Program-made: the position numbers and the translations under genes
Assembly: GCF_031624635.1 (NCBI RefSeq)
Contig: NZ_JAMQOQ010000009.1
Location: forward strand, 37,587 to 101,586
Source: Halogeometricum sp. S3BR5-2
GTDB lineage: Archaea; Halobacteriota; Halobacteria; Halobacteriales; Haloferacaceae
DNA length: 64,000 nt
Direction of reading: 5' to 3'
Shown: positions 28,698 through 37,031 of the stretch, piece by piece
How the letters are laid out: every line of letters begins with the position of its first letter
Position numbering within the stretch: position 1 is the stretch's first letter
The notes under the pieces: model-generated
Database searches by the model: none
What the model was told of the DNA's origin: nothing
The model's input: the letters and a program-made list of their open reading frames with translations, nothing else

Positions 28698-29966
28698 ATG
28701 CTGGAAACAACCCGCACCTATCGAGCGAAGGTTGTCAACCACAAACAGGTGAGTGACGACCTCAACCAGTGCGGGTTCTCGGCATCGAAACTGTGGAACG
28801 TCGCTCGCTATCATACTCAACAAGAATGGGATGAGACCGGGGAAATTCCGTCTGAAGCCGACCTCAAGCGCGAACTAAAAGACCACGAACGCTACAGTGA
28901 TCTGCATTCTCAATCAAGTCAGCGCGTTCTCGAAGAACTCGCTGAGGCGTTCAACGGTTGGTTCAAAAAGCGCAAGAACGGCGATACTAACGCAAATCCA
29001 CCCGGTTACAGAAAGCGAGGCGACAACCATCCACGTTCCACCGTGACATGGAAGCAGAACGGCATCAAGCACGATTCCAAGCACAATCAACTCCGTTTGA
29101 GCAAAGGCTTCAACCTCAAGAACCATCGTTCGGACTTCATCCTCTGTGAGTACGAGACGCGACCGGACGTAGCTGTGGAAAACATCCAACAGGTTCGAGC
29201 CGTGTGGAACGGCGACCGCTGGGAACTCCATCTCGTCTGCAAGGTCGAAATACCCGTAGAGGATTCTCCCGGTGACAGGACGGCGGGTATTGACCTCGGT
29301 ATCAGTAACTACCTCGTCATTGCATACGACGATGGTGATGCTGAGTTGTATCCGGGAAACGTTCTCAAGCAAGACAAACACTACTTTACGCGAAACGAGT
29401 ACGATACCGAGGGCAAAAACGGGTCGTCACGACGGGCACTCCGCGCTCGGCAAAAACTGTCTCGGCGGAAAGACCACTTTCTACATGCCCTCGCCAAGCA
29501 GATCGTTGAGCAGTGTATAGACCGCGGGATTGGTCGAATCGCTATTGGCGACCTGAGCGAGATTCGAGAGGACAAAAACGGCGATTCCCGAAACTGGGGT
29601 CGAAGTGGAAACAAGAAACTCCACGGGTGGGAGTTCGAACGCTTCACTCGTCTCCTCGAATACAAGGCTGAAGAACACGGTATCCTCGTTGATCGTGTTT
29701 CAGAGCGAGATACGTCGAAGACTTGTTCGTGCTGTGGTCAAAAGCGTGACGCGAATCGTGTGGAGCGTGGCTTGTACGCCTGTGAGTCGTGCGGAGCGAC
29801 GATGAATGCGGACGTGAACGGTGCGGTTAACATCCGGAGAAAGATAACTCAGAATCCTCCAACTGGGGATATGAGTAACGGTCGTTTGGCACGGCCAGCA
29901 GTTCACTTGTTCAATCAGACCTCGGGGCGTTTCGCACCGAGCGAACAGGTGAGTTGCGAACCATAA
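28698..29966 (+). CDS. tnpB: TnpB (IS605 OrfB) RNA-guided nuclease, second copy
   Basis: 422 residues, a different subgroup from the copy at 24.4 kb. RuvC-like motifs: TAGIDLGISNYLVIAYD, IAIGDLSEIRED and the zinc finger CSCCGQK...CESCGATMNADVNGAVNI containing the last Asp. The reading frame is intact and uninterrupted. It sits upstream of a typical right-end hairpin (29985-30014) and has no TnpA neighbour. Confidence 0.9.
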   Translation: MLETTRTYRAKVVNHKQVSDDLNQCGFSASKLWNVARYHTQQEWDETGEIPSEADLKRELKDHERYSDLHSQSSQRVLEELAEAFNGWFKKRKNGDTNANPPGYRKRGDNHPRSTVTWKQNGIKHDSKHNQLRLSKGFNLKNHRSDFILCEYETRPDVAVENIQQVRAVWNGDRWELHLVCKVEIPVEDSPGDRTAGIDLGISNYLVIAYDDGDAELYPGNVLKQDKHYFTRNEYDTEGKNGSSRRALRARQKLSRRKDHFLHALAKQIVEQCIDRGIGRIAIGDLSEIREDKNGDSRNWGRSGNKKLHGWEFERFTRLLEYKAEEHGILVDRVSERDTSKTCSCCGQKRDANRVERGLYACESCGATMNADVNGAVNIRRKITQNPPTGDMSNGRLARPAVHLFNQTSGRFAPSEQVSCEP

Positions 29967-29984
29967 TATCTCAACGCTCGGGAA

Positions 29985-30014
29985 CCTCACGCTTTCGCGC
30001 GAGGAGGATGTCAA
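29985..30014 (+). mobile_element. Right end of second TnpB element (hairpin plus GGATGTCAA terminus)
   Basis: CCTCACGCTTTCGCGCGAGG forms a hairpin, followed by AGGATGTCAA. The terminal bases match those of the element at 24331, although the hairpin sequences differ, as expected for two related IS1341-type elements. Confidence 0.6.
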
Positions 30015-30146
30015 CGCCAAGTGTGTATTAGATCGCGATCGCATAGTGCCGAGTATGGACAGGTCGCCGGCTAAGACATCAATCCCCTTCATATGCGGAG
30101 AAGTGGGTCGGGAAGCGCAGGACAGTCGTAATCGAAGGTCCCCCGT

Positions 30147-30189
30147 TTAACCAACAAAATTAAGCCTTCGAGCCCCATTTGTTGGTTAA
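30147..30189. promoter_or_regulatory. 43-bp palindrome TTAACCAACA...TGTTGGTTAA upstream of DUF6788-like gene
   Basis: Ten-base perfect arms, extendable to 12, with a 19-23-base loop. The right arm ends 9 bases before the ATG at 30199, so the palindrome covers the place where the core promoter of a leaderless transcript should be. That position fits an operator. Confidence 0.65.
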
Positions 30190-30198
30190 AGTGCTCCT

Positions 30199-30522
30199 AT
30201 GTCGTACTCAGAACCAGCGACCCCACCCGAGGTTCCCAGAGAAGTAGCGTCCTCGCTCGAGGAGTGTAATGCGGAAACGCTCCGGTCTATCGCCAAGTAT
30301 GCTGATGCACTCGCGGAGTATCGAGAGCGAGAGGCGCGGTTGAACGAAGCTGATGATGAAGACGATCCTCAAGAACGCCCTGAGGATTTGCCTGAAGACG
30401 TCCCTACCAAAGCCACACTGACTGAGAAGGAGATCAACGGGAATCGGTATTACTACTGGCAGTGGAGAGAGGGTGACAAAATCAAATCTCAATACAAGGG
30501 GCCAGTGAATCCGAGCGAATAA
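30199..30522 (+). CDS. DUF6788-like small protein
   Basis: 107 residues: helical, acidic N-terminal two thirds (ASSLEECNAETLRSIAKYAD, then an Asp/Glu-rich linker) and a compact C-terminal beta motif, EINGNRYYYWQWREGDKIKS followed by QYKGPV, typical of DUF6788-like proteins in archaea and bacteria. Function unknown. The gene is flanked on both sides by the TTAACCAACA palindrome (30147 and 30526), an arrangement that suggests autoregulation by a palindrome-binding protein or a mobile cassette. Confidence 0.65.
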   Translation: MSYSEPATPPEVPREVASSLEECNAETLRSIAKYADALAEYREREARLNEADDEDDPQERPEDLPEDVPTKATLTEKEINGNRYYYWQWREGDKIKSQYKGPVNPSE

Positions 30523-30525
30523 AGA

Positions 30526-30566
30526 TTAACCAACAGGTGCAGAATGCTGGCGTGTCTGTTGGTTAA
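30526..30566. promoter_or_regulatory. 41-bp palindrome TTAACCAACA-N21-TGTTGGTTAA downstream of DUF6788-like gene
   Basis: Perfect 10-base arms with a 21-base loop starting 3 bases after the stop codon at 30522. Same spacing as the copies at 10184 and 33854. Confidence 0.65.
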
Positions 30567-30690
30567 CCTTGTGGACTTGTTGCTGCTGATTCCAGTATCA
30601 ATATCTTGCCGTAAGATGAATGTCTTCCGCGTATTCGAGAGAATCAGATTTTGATAGTGACTCGATTTTGAGAGTGGCTGAAACGACCGT

Positions 30691-30727
30691 AGTTAATCTT
30701 AAGATTAATATTCAGATTAGATTTAAG
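30691..30727. promoter_or_regulatory. AT-rich palindromic site (copy 6), promoter of AAA ATPase gene
   Basis: AGTTAATCTTAAGATTAATA followed by TTCAGATTAGATTTAAG. The perfect palindrome TTAATCTTAAGATTAA lies about 40-60 bases before the ATG at 30751, over the expected promoter. Confidence 0.6.
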
Positions 30728-30750
30728 TCGGTTCAGTATGTGGAGCCAGT

Positions 30751-31680
30751 ATGAGCGACCAATTCACCGAGGCCCTGGATAAAACAGAGGAGGCACAGGA
30801 GACCTATGCCAATCAACTCGGGATCAAGCCGGAGCGGATTCCGTTCACGGCTGAAACACTTCCTGATGCGAGTATTGCGGTGCGTGCGAATCAAGATCTA
30901 CTCAACGAAGTCGCGAGCCACATCCTGAATCGAGCAGGCCACATCTCGATCATCGATGAACGGGGTGCTGGAAAATCTCACTTCCGTGATCTCGTGTACG
31001 ACGCTCTTTCAGATGGCCCTCGGAGCGAAGAGTTCCGAGTCGCTCGAATACGCGAAGTGGAGTCCATCACGACACGTCGCTTCTATACACGCCTTCTCGA
31101 CGAGCTCAGTGAGTACGATGACCTCGATATTCCAGAGTCGTACCCGCACGCCACAGACGAAGTTCGACAGATCGTCGAGGAGGTTGCCGACCAGCTCGAA
31201 GCCCTCGACATCGCGTGTATTATTCAGGTTGACCAACTCGAGGATGCAGCTCGGAATACACGAACCTTCGAGCAGCTACTAGCCGCGTTGCAGAGCGTTG
31301 GTGACCTCGGAGAAAGTGAACCCGTATTCATTCTCTTCCTGTTCGGAACGGAGCGTGCTGGTAATCGTATCGACGAACTGCGCGAGACACTCAGTTCGCG
31401 ACTCGTCGCGAAGGATCGGACGCTGGAACGGTTCGGGTTCGCAGAAACAGAAGAACTCATCGCCAGGTGGCTTGCCTGGGCCCGTGAGGAAGAGTACGAT
31501 TCTGGATATCCGTCCGACCCCTACACAGCGAGTGCCATCGAGACCGTCGTCGAAGTCAGCGATGGGACTCCGCGTAATACTCGACAGAAGTGCTATCATG
31601 CATTCCGGGCTGGTGCGCAGCAATTCGCAGCCGAACAAGACGTCCAGATCACGGACGAGACGTTAGACGAATATCTTTAA
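30751..31680 (+). CDS. AAA-type ATPase, possible plasmid partition/maintenance protein
   Basis: 309 residues with Walker A IIDERGAGKSHFRD near residue 70, Walker B ACIIQVDQLEDAA near 155, a sensor-1-like FILFLFGTERAGN and a C-terminal helical lid (SDGTPRNTRQKCYHAFRAGA). The layout resembles Orc1/Cdc6-type and other STAND-like AAA proteins but lacks a clear winged-helix domain. It precedes a putative RHH DNA-binding gene by 24 bases, with AT-rich palindromes before each gene, and lies 777 bases before orc1. A partition or copy-control role for the replicon is the most economical reading. Confidence 0.65.
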   Translation: MSDQFTEALDKTEEAQETYANQLGIKPERIPFTAETLPDASIAVRANQDLLNEVASHILNRAGHISIIDERGAGKSHFRDLVYDALSDGPRSEEFRVARIREVESITTRRFYTRLLDELSEYDDLDIPESYPHATDEVRQIVEEVADQLEALDIACIIQVDQLEDAARNTRTFEQLLAALQSVGDLGESEPVFILFLFGTERAGNRIDELRETLSSRLVAKDRTLERFGFAETEELIARWLAWAREEEYDSGYPSDPYTASAIETVVEVSDGTPRNTRQKCYHAFRAGAQQFAAEQDVQITDETLDEYL

Positions 31681-31703
31681 TATTAAGCTTAAGAATAAGA
31701 GCG
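31675..31703. promoter_or_regulatory. AT-rich palindromic site (copy 7)
   Basis: TTTAATATTAAGCTTAAGAA followed by TAAGAGCG, spanning the stop codon of the ATPase gene and ending 1 base before the ATG at 31705. Confidence 0.55.
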
Positions 31704-31704
31704 T

Positions 31705-32019
31705 ATGAGCAACGACAATCCATTCGGCGAAGCGATGGATGACGCAGCGGAGGAAAAAGACCGAGTGGACCAGCAAGGTTCGTCGGACTTCGATACAGAA
31801 CCCTACTACGACGCACTCAACACTGGCGTGAAGGACCACACAATAGGCGTCTCCGTAAGCGAAGAAATGCATCAGTTCTGGCGTGAACTCCAGGACACGG
31901 ATGACGTCGACGTCAATCCGGCCCAGTCCATTCGGAATCACCTCGAGAATCTTGCCCATCGTCACCCGGACGTATTCGAACGAGCCATGCGGAAGCTCGA
32001 AATCGATCGGGAGATGTAG
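31705..32019 (+). CDS. Small protein with putative ribbon-helix-helix fold, partner of the AAA ATPase
   Basis: 104 residues. An acidic, probably disordered first third (GEAMDDAAEEKDRVDQQGSS) is followed by KDHTIGVSVSEEMHQFWREL and NPAQSIRNHLENLAHRHPDV, which reads as strand-helix-helix. That pattern is typical of RHH DNA-binding proteins such as plasmid ParB/CopG-like partition factors. With the ATPase upstream and AT-rich palindromes before both genes, it may be the site-binding protein for the palindrome family. The fold is inferred from pattern only. Confidence 0.5.
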   Translation: MSNDNPFGEAMDDAAEEKDRVDQQGSSDFDTEPYYDALNTGVKDHTIGVSVSEEMHQFWRELQDTDDVDVNPAQSIRNHLENLAHRHPDVFERAMRKLEIDREM

Positions 32020-32063
32020 AACAGACGGAACGACGGAAGCCTGACCGAGGTCACGATTCCGCC

Positions 32064-32407
32064 CCTCTCACACAGCAGTTTTCCTGAGTTATCCACACGA
32101 AGGTGGGGGTACCAGAGACGGTTCTACCTCTCACACAGCGGTTTTCCCGAGTTACTCACTAGAGTAGGTAGCGTTCACTTCAACTCGAACCTGCGGTACT
32201 ACTACTATCTATCATAACTGTAACGGTAGTAGTAGTAGTTGCCGCTAGATGATTAGAGAGAAACTGCTAGACGTGGAATCGTCTGACAGCAGTTTTCCTG
32301 AGTTAGCTGTTGCTGATCCACCGCTCATTTATATGTGTAGTGCAGTTGGAGACATTCACCGCCATACGGACAAATGGCGTTGACTCAGGAAAACCGCTGT
32401 GTGAGAG
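32064..32407. other. Putative Orc1-dependent replication origin with inverted boxes
   Basis: Four boxes of one family flank a central AT-rich stretch. Forward copies are CACACAGCAGTTTTCCTGAG at 32069, CACACAGCGGTTTTCCCGAG at 32132 and GACAGCAGTTTTCCTGAG near 32285; the inverted copy is CTCAGGAAAACCGCTGTGTG at 32385-32404. Between them TACTACTACTA...TAGTAGTAGTA (32197-32240) forms a further inverted repeat. A fifth box lies just past the orc1 gene. Box family, opposite orientation and adjacency to orc1 are the hallmarks of haloarchaeal origins. Confidence 0.75.
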
Positions 32408-32456
32408 ATAGGGTCTACAAGCAACTCGGGAAACTCATGAAACTCGGGAAAGATTA

Positions 32457-33770
32457 ATGTCGTTGGATACGTCAGTCTTTCCTATCATGGACGACGTCGA
32501 TTCAATCTTCGCCGACGATGTCGAGCTGATCAGGAACGCCGACGTACTCGAAGAAGATTACACTCCCGATGAAATCCTCTGTCGGGACGACGTCCTCAAG
32601 CAGTATACGAGTGTTTTCAAGCCAATATACAAGGGTCGACCACCGCAGAACGCGTTTCTCTACGGCGATACTGGCGTCGGGAAGACCGCGGCGACGAAGT
32701 ACCTTCGAGAAAACCTCGAACGCGATATTGAGCGGAAGAATGAGCAGCTTCCCGAGGACGAGCAGATCACTCTCAACGTCGTGTGGATTAACTGCGAGAA
32801 TTTCACCACGGGAGACCACAAGACTTCGTCGTACCAAGTTGCCGTAGGAATCGTGAATCGACTTCGCGATAAAGGGAACCGAATTACTGGGACCGGTTAC
32901 GCCCCACAGGACGTCTATGACATCATGTACGAGGAACTCGACAGCCTCGAGGGAACTGTCCTGGTGATATTAGACGAGGTCGACAAAATCGGGAACGACG
33001 ATACACTCCTCTACGAACTCCCACGCTCTCGCGATATCGGCTATGTCGAAAACGTCCGCGTTGGCGTCATCGGCATCAGTAACGACTACACTTTTCGAAA
33101 GAACCTCTCTCCGAAGGTGAAAGACAGCCTGTGTGAGACCGAGATCAAATTCCCCGCATACAACGCGACGGAGCTCTCAGACATCCTCAGCGCACGTGCA
33201 AAACTCGCTCTCTACGATGATGCCTATACGGAGGAAACGATTTCTCTCTGTTCAGCGCTCGCCTATCAAGAGGCGTCAGGAAGTGCTCGTCGGGCGATCC
33301 GACTCCTTCGCCGATCGGCAGAGATCGCTGAAGAAAACGGCTCAGACCTGATTGAAGAGAGCCATATTCGACAAGCCGACAAGGACTTGGAGTATGGCAA
33401 CATCGTCGAATCAATCGTCGACCAGGACGACGAGAAGCTCTACATTCTAAAAGCACTCGCTCATCTCGATAAGGCAGGCCTCACGCCAGCTCGGACACGT
33501 ACGATTCACGCTGCCTACTCCCGTGTGGTTCGTTCCTATAATACGACGACCGGGAAAGATCCGCTTACTCAACGCGGGATGTTCAATCATCTCTCGAAAC
33601 TGGTGATGTTCGGGTTTGTGAACACCATCGATCACAACAAAGGCGTGGGCGGTGGACAGTGGAATGAACACGAGTTCAGCGATGATGTTGACCCACAGAA
33701 GGTGAGGGATGCGTTTGAGGATCGCAACCTCGAATGGCTGAATATCGATGTCCGCGGAATCGAAAAGTAA
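32457..33770 (+). CDS. orc1: Orc1/Cdc6 family replication initiator
   Basis: 437 residues. N-terminal AAA domain with FLYGDTGVGKTAATKYL (Walker A, near residue 68), VLVILDEVDKIGND (Walker B) and VGVIGISNDYTF (sensor 1). The arginine-rich sensor 2 lies in SGSARRAIRLLRRSAEIAEE, and the C-terminal 100 residues form a winged helix (ILKALAHLDKAGLTPARTRT). It binds the GTTTTCCTGAG boxes at 32064-32407 and at 33768 to start replication of this replicon. ATG at 32457 is used; a second ATG at 32487 is possible. Confidence 0.93.
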   Translation: MSLDTSVFPIMDDVDSIFADDVELIRNADVLEEDYTPDEILCRDDVLKQYTSVFKPIYKGRPPQNAFLYGDTGVGKTAATKYLRENLERDIERKNEQLPEDEQITLNVVWINCENFTTGDHKTSSYQVAVGIVNRLRDKGNRITGTGYAPQDVYDIMYEELDSLEGTVLVILDEVDKIGNDDTLLYELPRSRDIGYVENVRVGVIGISNDYTFRKNLSPKVKDSLCETEIKFPAYNATELSDILSARAKLALYDDAYTEETISLCSALAYQEASGSARRAIRLLRRSAEIAEENGSDLIEESHIRQADKDLEYGNIVESIVDQDDEKLYILKALAHLDKAGLTPARTRTIHAAYSRVVRSYNTTTGKDPLTQRGMFNHLSKLVMFGFVNTIDHNKGVGGGQWNEHEFSDDVDPQKVRDAFEDRNLEWLNIDVRGIEK

Positions 33771-33789
33771 CTCAGGAAAACCGCTGTGG
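33768..33789. promoter_or_regulatory. Fifth origin box, directly after orc1
   Basis: CTCAGGAAAACCGCTGTGG, inverted orientation, beginning at the orc1 stop codon. Matches the inverted box at 32385. Confidence 0.65.
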
Positions 33790-33853
33790 GGGGACCAAAT
33801 AGAGGATCATTCCGAGTATCGTACTCTAGAGGTCGACATCAGTACGATCTTCC

Positions 33854-33894
33854 TTAACCAACGAAACTGGTGAAAGGCAGCTTTTGTTGGTTAA
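33854..33894. promoter_or_regulatory. 41-bp palindrome TTAACCAACG-N21-TGTTGGTTAA
   Basis: Same arms and spacing as the palindromes at 10184 and 30526, with one mismatch in the left arm. Located 84 bases after orc1. Confidence 0.6.
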
Positions 33895-33922
33895 CTTAGT
33901 GGAGAGGGATAGAATCGATACA

Positions 33923-34039
33923 GAACAAATCGATAGGGGCGAGGGTGCGCCGACGGCCTAGCTCACTCGACATCGAGAACAAGTCGATAGGGGTGCGCCT
34001 CTGTGTTTGGTTGGCCCTCCCACAACAAATCGATAGAGG
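33923..34039 (+). repeat. Three iteron-like direct repeats GAACAAATCGATAGGGG
   Basis: Copies at 33923-33939 (GAACAAATCGATAGGGG), 33977-33993 (GAACAAGTCGATAGGGG) and 34023-34039 (CAACAAATCGATAGAGG), spaced 54 and 46 bases. They lie in a gene-free stretch of about 570 bases between orc1 and a tiny gene, where copy-control iterons could be expected. Confidence 0.6.
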
Positions 34040-34341
34040 TGTCTCTCCCTGATCCGAGATTCTGGATGACCGGCGCCTAATGAAAACTTGGCATAAGCAA
34101 GTGTCTGGCGCTCATGTCTCCAAATTATGCGGACACGGTGGGGTGTTCCTCTATATCGACGTTCACGCGAAGCCTTACGGATTGCATCGTACAGCCCCCC
34201 CATCTCACGAAGTGATTCTCGGAGCAAACAGTGCGTGAAATTTGCACTTCAAAGCCCATGACGCTTGTTTTTGATTCTTTAGCGTCTCTTCTCGGTCATG
34301 CAAGCGTTTATACGCTGGAAGAGTCAAGATTAGGTTGACCA

Positions 34342-34446
34342 ATGAGTCTTGATGAGGCGGTTGACGAAGCGCTCGCGACATACAATATGTCGCGCAGCGA
34401 AGAGGCCGAGGAAACGGGCCGAACAGTCGCCACGCTCCAGGACTAA
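34342..34446 (+). CDS. 34-residue acidic micro-protein facing the Fic/Doc gene
   Basis: The ORF from ATG 34342 encodes 34 residues beginning MSLDEAVDEALATYNMS. A TTTATAC box at about 34308-34314 sits some 28-34 bases upstream, as in leaderless haloarchaeal genes. It ends 9 bases from the stop of the convergent Fic/Doc-like gene. Its size and acidity would suit a fragment of an antitoxin, but antitoxins are normally co-directional, so this is only a suggestion. Confidence 0.4.
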   Translation: MSLDEAVDEALATYNMSRSEEAEETGRTVATLQD

Positions 34447-34455
34447 CAGAGCCGC

Positions 34456-35331
34456 TTAGTCGAGGTTCCGAATCTTTTCAGCGAACTCTGCTTTCGATAG
34501 CCCCGGCGTTTCCTTCAGCTTCGGATAGCCTGCGCGTTCGACGGCCTCCTCGACGAACTCGATCCAGAGTTCTTCGTGCTGCTCTGCGTAGAGGACCTTC
34601 GCCTCACTCGGGTACATATCCAGCTCGTATGCAGTCAGGTCGATTTCGACCGCGTGTTTCCGCTCAAGCGTTCTCGCGCCGAAGCGGTACAGGTGCTTGA
34701 AGAGGACGTTCTTCCGCCGAACGGTCAACAGCCGCTTCGATTCGTTGATGTACTCGTTCACCCACTCCCGCCAGTCGTACGATTCTGGGTCGACTTCGAC
34801 GGACGTTTCCGGCATCGAGAAGTTCGGGTTCAGACGTCGGAGGTAGAACTGGACCAGTGCGACAGCCGTTCGGTGGTTGGCGTTCGGAAGTGCGTGTTTC
34901 AGAATCAGGTTCGAGGCGAGTCGACCTGCAACGGCTGTTGCTGAGCCCTCCCACGACGTCCGATCAAGCACGTCCGGCAGCGCGTTGACGTCGATTTGCT
35001 TGTATGCCTCGACAGGAACGCCTTCTTCTTCCTCGTTCTGAGCGATGAGGGCGCGGTAGATCTCGAGCAGTCGAACGACGATGGTGCTGTTGTCCTCGCT
35101 CATCTTCGCGAGTGACGCTTTGAGATCGAAGTCGATCTCACGAACGGGGCCACCACCGACGCGGGACGTGTAGACGACGTAGAACGCTTCGTCGATGTCG
35201 TACCTCTGGACCTTCACGGCGACGTCGTCGTCGTAGCTGACGATCTGTGAGACGACTTCGGCAGGGTCCGGATGCACGAAATCGAGAGAGAACTGCTTGT
35301 CACCGGGATGGTGGTAGTAGACGTGGCCCAT
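34456..35331 (-). CDS. Fic/Doc-like protein
   Basis: The 291-residue protein carries a Fic-type core near residues 135-165: LASNLILKHALPNANHRTAV matches the H-x-(F/L)-x-(D/N)-(G/A)-N-x-R pattern, with the catalytic His first. Fic/Doc enzymes transfer AMP, phosphate or other groups to protein targets; Doc toxins inactivate EF-Tu. The N-terminal 95 residues (MGHVYYHHPGDKQFSLDFVH) and the last 110 are extensions of unknown role. No conventional antitoxin precedes it. The gene is close to the replication origin, consistent with plasmid addiction. Confidence 0.65.
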   Translation of the reverse strand: MGHVYYHHPGDKQFSLDFVHPDPAEVVSQIVSYDDDVAVKVQRYDIDEAFYVVYTSRVGGGPVREIDFDLKASLAKMSEDNSTIVVRLLEIYRALIAQNEEEEGVPVEAYKQIDVNALPDVLDRTSWEGSATAVAGRLASNLILKHALPNANHRTAVALVQFYLRRLNPNFSMPETSVEVDPESYDWREWVNEYINESKRLLTVRRKNVLFKHLYRFGARTLERKHAVEIDLTAYELDMYPSEAKVLYAEQHEELWIEFVEEAVERAGYPKLKETPGLSKAEFAEKIRNLD

Positions 35332-35486
35332 CTGGTGTCTTGTACTCCTTCATCAGTACTTATTAACCCAGTTTGTTGAGCAGGGGATTTATGTGTGAAG
35401 TGTTGTGCTGGCTATTGCGTTCTGCGTTAATCCGGAGGTACACTGTCCTCAATCTACTCGTAGACACAGAATAATGGGTTGAGTCA

Positions 35487-35717
35487 CTAATCTATGTTCA
35501 TATTCATGTAGCCGCCATTAACGACTTCCTCGAAGGGCTCTCCCTGAACCAGTGATTCGGCATCGAACTCTTCGTGGGCGAGGGCGACACGCTCTCGTGA
35601 GGATTTCTCGTTGACGACTACGTAGCTGATATCTTGGACAGGATGAACTGAGAGGTGCAGGTCTTCCCAGCTCCGCACGATCTGGTCAGGATGGCGGTGG
35701 GCTCGCTGATTAACCAA
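35487..35717 (-). pseudogene. Small ORF, possible remnant of a family-B DNA polymerase C-terminal region
   Basis: The 76-residue frame contains DISYVVVNEKSSRERVALAH followed by EEFDA, which resembles the segment near the C-terminus of haloarchaeal family-B DNA polymerases (YVVVDDxKSSRxRVxLAHE). The rest does not match. It would be a short relic, and the ATG at 35717 lies inside a palindrome copy. A real small gene cannot be ruled out. Confidence 0.35.
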
Positions 35718-35743
35718 CCAGACAGCAAGGCTCTGTTAGTTAA
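35710..35743. promoter_or_regulatory. Imperfect palindrome TTAACCAACC...TGTTAGTTAA
   Basis: A diverged, shorter member (34 bases) of the TTAACCAACA palindrome family with a 14-base loop. Confidence 0.45.
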
Positions 35744-35788
35744 ATTTCACCGAACGCGTCTATGGTTCGTCCTCAAAACGCCATCCTG

Positions 35789-36037
35789 CTATCGAACTGG
35801 TGGCCGTAGATCACGCCATCGAACGTCAAGCGTTTCTCCAGATTCTAAGCGAATTCGGTATAGCCACGAATCCCGGATTTCCCCTGTTTCTTGTGCTGCA
35901 TCGTCTTCAAGTACTAGAACTACTTGTCCGTGCTTTCCGTGATGTCTATGATCCATATCCGTCTCATTTGGAATATCGATTCGAACACGATCTCCCTCGG
36001 CTAATTTTCTCATTATATCTCTATCGTTCGGCTCCAC
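35789..36037 (-). CDS. Small haloarchaeal protein with KOW-like beta domain
   Basis: 82 residues: KLAEGDRVRIDIPNETDMDH, then HHGKHGQVVLVLEDD and DSWLYRIRLESGETLDVRWR. The pattern of short strands with a Gly-rich turn resembles SH3/KOW-type domains in small haloarchaeal proteins that may bind nucleic acid or protein. It follows the 36056-36406 gene by 18 bases on the same strand, probably one transcript. Function unknown. Confidence 0.6.
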   Translation of the reverse strand: MEPNDRDIMRKLAEGDRVRIDIPNETDMDHRHHGKHGQVVLVLEDDAAQETGEIRDSWLYRIRLESGETLDVRWRDLRPPVR

Positions 36038-36055
36038 TTGATGTATTATGACTAA

Positions 36056-36406
36056 CTACCCTCGCTGAGCGATTGACACATAGAGCGCGTAATTATCGGT
36101 CAGTTCCCCGGTGTCCCGGTCTTCGGTTTGCTGAAGATTGATCTCCACACGAGTTGTGTCATCTTCGAAGTCAAGTAATGGCTTGAGAAAACTACCGGCT
36201 GCCTCGACAAACTCAGGTGCTCCCGTAATTCGGACTGTGGATATCGCAGTTGGATACTTGCTCCCAGAGAAGTCCGCTGGCTTTGGAACAACTGCGTCTT
36301 TGAGTTCAGAATCGCTTCGTTTATCCAATCCATCGAGCCACTGCATCGAATGTCGCTTTACAACGTGTCCGGAGTCGGTCAGGGGTAATCGATCTAATTC
36401 GGTCAC
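36056..36406 (-). CDS. Hypothetical small protein
   Basis: 116 residues, soluble. Contains SKYPTAISTVRITGAPEFVE and LDFEDDTTRVEINLQQTEDR, an alternating strand pattern. No family recognised. First gene of a leftward pair with the KOW-like gene. Confidence 0.5.
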   Translation of the reverse strand: MTELDRLPLTDSGHVVKRHSMQWLDGLDKRSDSELKDAVVPKPADFSGSKYPTAISTVRITGAPEFVEAAGSFLKPLLDFEDDTTRVEINLQQTEDRDTGELTDNYALYVSIAQRG

Positions 36407-36506
36407 AATTCCAGTTCGTTCCCGATGCTATTTGAACTTCTGCGAGGCTAATTCGGCACTATAGTAACCGTTAGAACTTTTTACTCAGAGGGTCTTGCAA
36501 GAGATA

Positions 36507-37031
36507 ATGAACCATCTCGACGAGATTTCCGTCGAGGAATTGCAAGACGCTCTCGACAACGTTGACGGAAAGAAGCCGACACAACGGCTCTTAGCGGCTA
36601 TCGCATACAAGAACGGTGTCACGCAGACCGAACTAGCCGAGTGGTACGATGTTCAGCGGCGGACGATCTACAGCTGGCTCAAGCGACTCGACACCGACGA
36701 GTCGCTTGAGCAAGCCGTTTCTGATGATAAACGAACTGGGAGGAAGCGAAAACTCTCAGAAACACAGCTAAACAAATTTCAAGAAACCGTCCACGAACCT
36801 CCTGAAGAAGTCGGGATCGACGCGCCGGCGTGGACGCCGGCGCTTGCCCAAGATTTTCTCGAAGAAACCTACGGCGTCGAGTATTCAATCCCGAGCTGTC
36901 GGCGGTTGCTGAAAGAAGCGGGATTGAGCTATCAGAAACCACGCCGGAAAGCCGCCGAAGCTGACGAAACCGAGCAAGAGGAGTTCTACGATGAGCTCAA
37001 AAAAAGCGGCGGGAGATGGACGCCACCGTAG
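36507..37031 (+). CDS. IS630 transposase, upstream frame (DNA-binding part)
   Basis: 174 residues with a helix-turn-helix (NGVTQTELAEWYDVQRRTIY then SWLKRLDTDESLE) and the linker domain FQETVHEPPEEVGIDAPAWT. ATG 36507 is chosen over the TTG at 36495. A run of seven A residues (CTCAAAAAAAGC near 37000) lies just before the end of the frame and would allow a ribosomal slip into the downstream frame, as known for IS630 elements. Confidence 0.8.
   Translation: MNHLDEISVEELQDALDNVDGKKPTQRLLAAIAYKNGVTQTELAEWYDVQRRTIYSWLKRLDTDESLEQAVSDDKRTGRKRKLSETQLNKFQETVHEPPEEVGIDAPAWTPALAQDFLEETYGVEYSIPSCRRLLKEAGLSYQKPRRKAAEADETEQEEFYDELKKSGGRWTPP

Noticed and set aside
33771..34341. Iteron triplet considered as a CRISPR array
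   Set aside because: Repeats are only 17 bases, imperfect, and the intervals differ in length (37 and 29 bases between copies), unlike a CRISPR array.
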